From contig DATJPY010000044.1 of assembly GCA_035506135.1 (NCBI GenBank), positions 11,297-75,296 of the forward strand: 64,000 nt of DNA. The letters are read 5' to 3'. Both the position numbers and the translations under genes were made by a program. This DNA comes from DATJPY01 sp035506135. GTDB taxonomy: Bacteria > Myxococcota_A > UBA9160 > PR03. This document shows, piece after piece, positions 62,761 through 64,000 of this stretch. A model generated the notes under the pieces. That model had not been told where the DNA came from. It searched no databases and worked only from the letters and a program-made list of their open reading frames with translations. Position 1 is the stretch's first letter; the number at the start of each line of letters is the position of its first letter.

Positions 62761-63222
62761 GTGTCCCATCTCGAGCGCTTCCTCGCCTACGCCGCCGCCT
62801 TCGAGAAGGCCTATGCCTCGGGCGACTGGTCGCTGGTCGAGCCGTTCTTCACCGACGATGCCGTCTACGAGGTCCCTCTCGAGCCGCCGATGGGCGGCCG
62901 CTTCGAGGGACGCAACGCGATCCTCGCTGCCTTCGAGGACGTGACCGCGCGCTTCGACCGCCGCTTCGAGAGCCGCGAGGTCGGGCTGCTCGAAGGCCCG
63001 CGCGAGCAGGGTGACGCGGTCTGGCTGCGCGGGCGGGCGACCTACCGCGCGCCCGGCGTGCCGGCCTTCGCCCTCGACCTCGAGGAGACGGCGCACTTCG
63101 AGGGCGACCGCATCGCCCGGCTAAAGGACCGCTACGAGCCCGCGATGAAGAAGCAGCTCGAGGACTACACCGCTCGCTACGGCGCGAAGCTCGGTCTCGG
63201 GCAGCCCGCCCGGCGCGCCTGA
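62761..63222 (+). CDS. NTF2-like / SnoaL-fold protein
   Basis: A 153-residue alpha+beta barrel protein: YAAAFEKAYASGDWSLVEPF then FTDDAVYEVP, GGRFEGRNAILAAFEDVTARF, and ALDLEETAHFEGDRIARLKD. The NTF2-like fold serves ketosteroid isomerases, polyketide cyclases and many non-enzymes. An Asp in TDDAVY is conserved but the catalytic set is not diagnostic. GTG 62761 is chosen over an earlier in-frame ATG at 62707 because of AAGGAGG seven bases upstream. It is monocistronic and precedes tRNA-Glu. Confidence 0.88.
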   Translation: MSHLERFLAYAAAFEKAYASGDWSLVEPFFTDDAVYEVPLEPPMGGRFEGRNAILAAFEDVTARFDRRFESREVGLLEGPREQGDAVWLRGRATYRAPGVPAFALDLEETAHFEGDRIARLKDRYEPAMKKQLEDYTARYGAKLGLGQPARRA

Positions 63223-63250
63223 TCCTCTCGCGTCCTCGGCGGTCGCCTGT

Positions 63251-63256
63251 TAGCGT
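63251..63256 (+). promoter_or_regulatory. Candidate -10 element of the tRNA-Glu gene
   Basis: TAGCGT lies 24 bases before the 5' end of the tRNA, consistent with a short leader removed by RNase P. No -35 box is evident. Confidence 0.3.
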
Positions 63257-63280
63257 TGTCGCGCGCGAACGGTGCCGCTC

Positions 63281-63356
63281 GTCCCCATCGTCTAGAGGCC
63301 TAGGACTCCGCCCTTTCAAGGCGGTAACACGGGTTCGATTCCCGTTGGGGACGCCA
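63281..63356 (+). tRNA. tRNA-Glu (anticodon TTC), CCA encoded
   Basis: The acceptor stem pairs GTCCCCA (63281-63287) with TGGGGAC (63346-63352), the discriminator is G, and CCA is encoded. The anticodon arm is CCGCC-CTTTCAA-GGCGG with anticodon TTC (reads GAA/GAG). The T arm is CGGGTTCGATTCCCG. The D arm (ATCGTCTAGAGGCCTAGGAC) is normal for tRNA-Glu. The sequence just downstream forms a short C4/G4 hairpin (63357-63370) that may help termination. Confidence 0.97.
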
Positions 63357-63648
63357 CCCCGTGAAGGGGATTTACTCCCTTCCGCCCGACTCGCCTCTTC
63401 GGTGGGATCTGAGCTCGCTCGCGAGCTCGTCGAAGCCTTGCAGACGTCGCTCGCCGATGGACCAGCGCCGGACGGGTCCGCGCGGAAACTCGACCCAGTA
63501 CCTCGTCCGGGGGTGAGTCCAGTGTCGCCCCGTCTGGGTGAATCCCCAGAGCCTCCATCGCCTCGTCGACTCGCCTCACGAGACTGCGCTTGATGAAGTC
63601 GAGGTTGTCCGATTCGTACTCGTTCTTGCCGCTTGCAGGAGGACGGTC
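63357..63648. other. Region after the tRNA without a recognisable gene
   Basis: This stretch is less GC-rich than the rest and holds no supported gene. On the minus strand the frame of the PEP-CTERM remnant stays open through it (DFIKRSLVRRVDEAMEALG) and runs into the tRNA, which shows it is not a normal coding end. It looks like decayed sequence. Confidence 0.4.
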
Positions 63649-63729
63649 ACGCCCGCTTCGGCCCACGGCTCGCAGCCCGAGCGTCCCGAGAGCGAGGAGC
63701 GCGAGGATCCCCGGCTCGGGCACCGGCGC
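63649..63729 (-). pseudogene. PEP-CTERM sorting-signal remnant
   Basis: On the minus strand the sequence encodes APVPEPGILALLALGTLG followed by LRAVGRSGR: the VPEPG motif, a hydrophobic helix and a basic end, exactly the layout of a PEP-CTERM sorting signal recognised by exosortase. A normal signal is followed by a stop within a few residues; here the frame runs on for over 100 codons. The sequence upstream in the same frame is Arg-rich and unlike a secreted protein. I take it as the end of a decayed gene. The gene's start may lie beyond the window. Confidence 0.45.
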
Positions 63730-64000
63730 GTGGGGGGGAACGTCTCCGCGGCATCGCCGCGCCCAGCGGACTCCGAGCAGTCCCTCTGCCACCACCACCT
63801 TCCAGTGTCTACCTACCTTTCGGGGGGTCACGGAGGGCGGTCGATGTTGTGTGTCGCCCCGGCCTGTCGGATCGCATCCCTTGCCGCGCTGACCGTAGCC
63901 GTGGTCTTCGCGTCCGCGGGCAGCCGGCACAGCCGGCCCGCTCGAAGCGGATTCCGAGAACACGCTCACCAATCCGGTTGGCGTGTTCGCCGGCGTCGCG
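63730..64000. other. End of the window, no supported gene
   Basis: The minus-strand frame of the PEP-CTERM remnant continues to the window end (TPANTPTGLVSVFSESASSG near the edge), which could be the interior of a partly intact exported protein. Frames change quality near 63830-63900, so frameshifts are likely. No plus-strand gene is convincing. Confidence 0.35.

Noticed and set aside
63345..63892. Plus-strand open frames after the tRNA
   Set aside because: Ser/Pro/Arg-rich translations with no ribosome site and no recognisable motif.

Overview
This is a very GC-rich bacterial chromosome segment (A and T are rare throughout; I did not count them). It is densely packed, with about 65 protein genes and one tRNA gene, many GTG/TTG starts and many 4-base stop/start overlaps. 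A Gram-negative host is shown by the Lpt lipopolysaccharide-transport genes, a TolC-type outer-membrane protein and RpoN. The order lptC-lptA-lptB-rpoN-ptsN-hprK-rapZ-EIIA(Man)-HPr-EI, together with a bactofilin, a SpoIID-domain protein beside yajC-secDF and a J-domain/DUF4388 protein, is what I would expect of a deltaproteobacterial lineage, probably Myxococcota or a near relative. That placement is inference.

Layout. 0-20 kb is an accessory catabolic region: aldehyde dehydrogenase, WS/DGAT acyltransferase, a DUF35-thiolase pair, alpha/beta hydrolase, six short-chain dehydrogenases (SDRs), a cytochrome P450, an N-acyl-D-amino-acid deacylase-type amidohydrolase, an F420/flavin luciferase-like oxidoreductase, a MalY-type lyase, a metallophosphoesterase, an amidase, a DoxX-like protein and a class III aminotransferase. 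It looks like breakdown of hydrophobic or lipid-like substrates through CoA thioesters. 20-22 kb holds a Crp-family regulator, a LolA-like protein and a small secreted protein. 22-31 kb is the envelope/nitrogen-PTS block (LptCAB, sigma-54, a complete phosphorelay without permease, HPr kinase, RapZ), followed by metK. 31-35 kb is SpoIID-YajC-SecD-SecF. 35-38 kb holds bactofilin and TolC on the minus strand. 38-45 kb is housekeeping: ispD-ispF-cysS, uvrB-uvrC and a secreted aspartic protease. 45-48 kb holds a small helical protein and ComEC. 48-55 kb is acyl-CoA metabolism: an APH-type kinase plus ACAD11-like dehydrogenase, MFS transporter, two MaoC dehydratases, a carboxyltransferase and a matrixin-like lipoprotein. 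55-60 kb, minus strand, is a nitronate monooxygenase and a signalling group (DUF4388-J-TPR protein, V4R-STAS protein, HD-GYP response regulator). 60-64 kb holds a DNA glycosylase, small proteins, tRNA-Glu and a degraded PEP-CTERM remnant.

The most unusual signal is genome-wide in character. Transcription units appear to fall into two start classes. One has a TANNNT hexamer ending 6-8 bases before the start codon and no Shine-Dalgarno sequence, as expected for leaderless mRNAs. The other has the same hexamer about 20-37 bases upstream and usually a purine-rich ribosome site. Other points of interest are a near-consensus sigma-54 promoter before the HD-GYP gene, a RapZ with Arg in place of the Walker A Lys, a split ACAD10/11-like kinase-dehydrogenase pair, a thiolase-fold protein without the usual Cys next to a DUF35 protein, and three 23-bp direct repeats between uvrB and uvrC whose last copy contains the presumed uvrC promoter.
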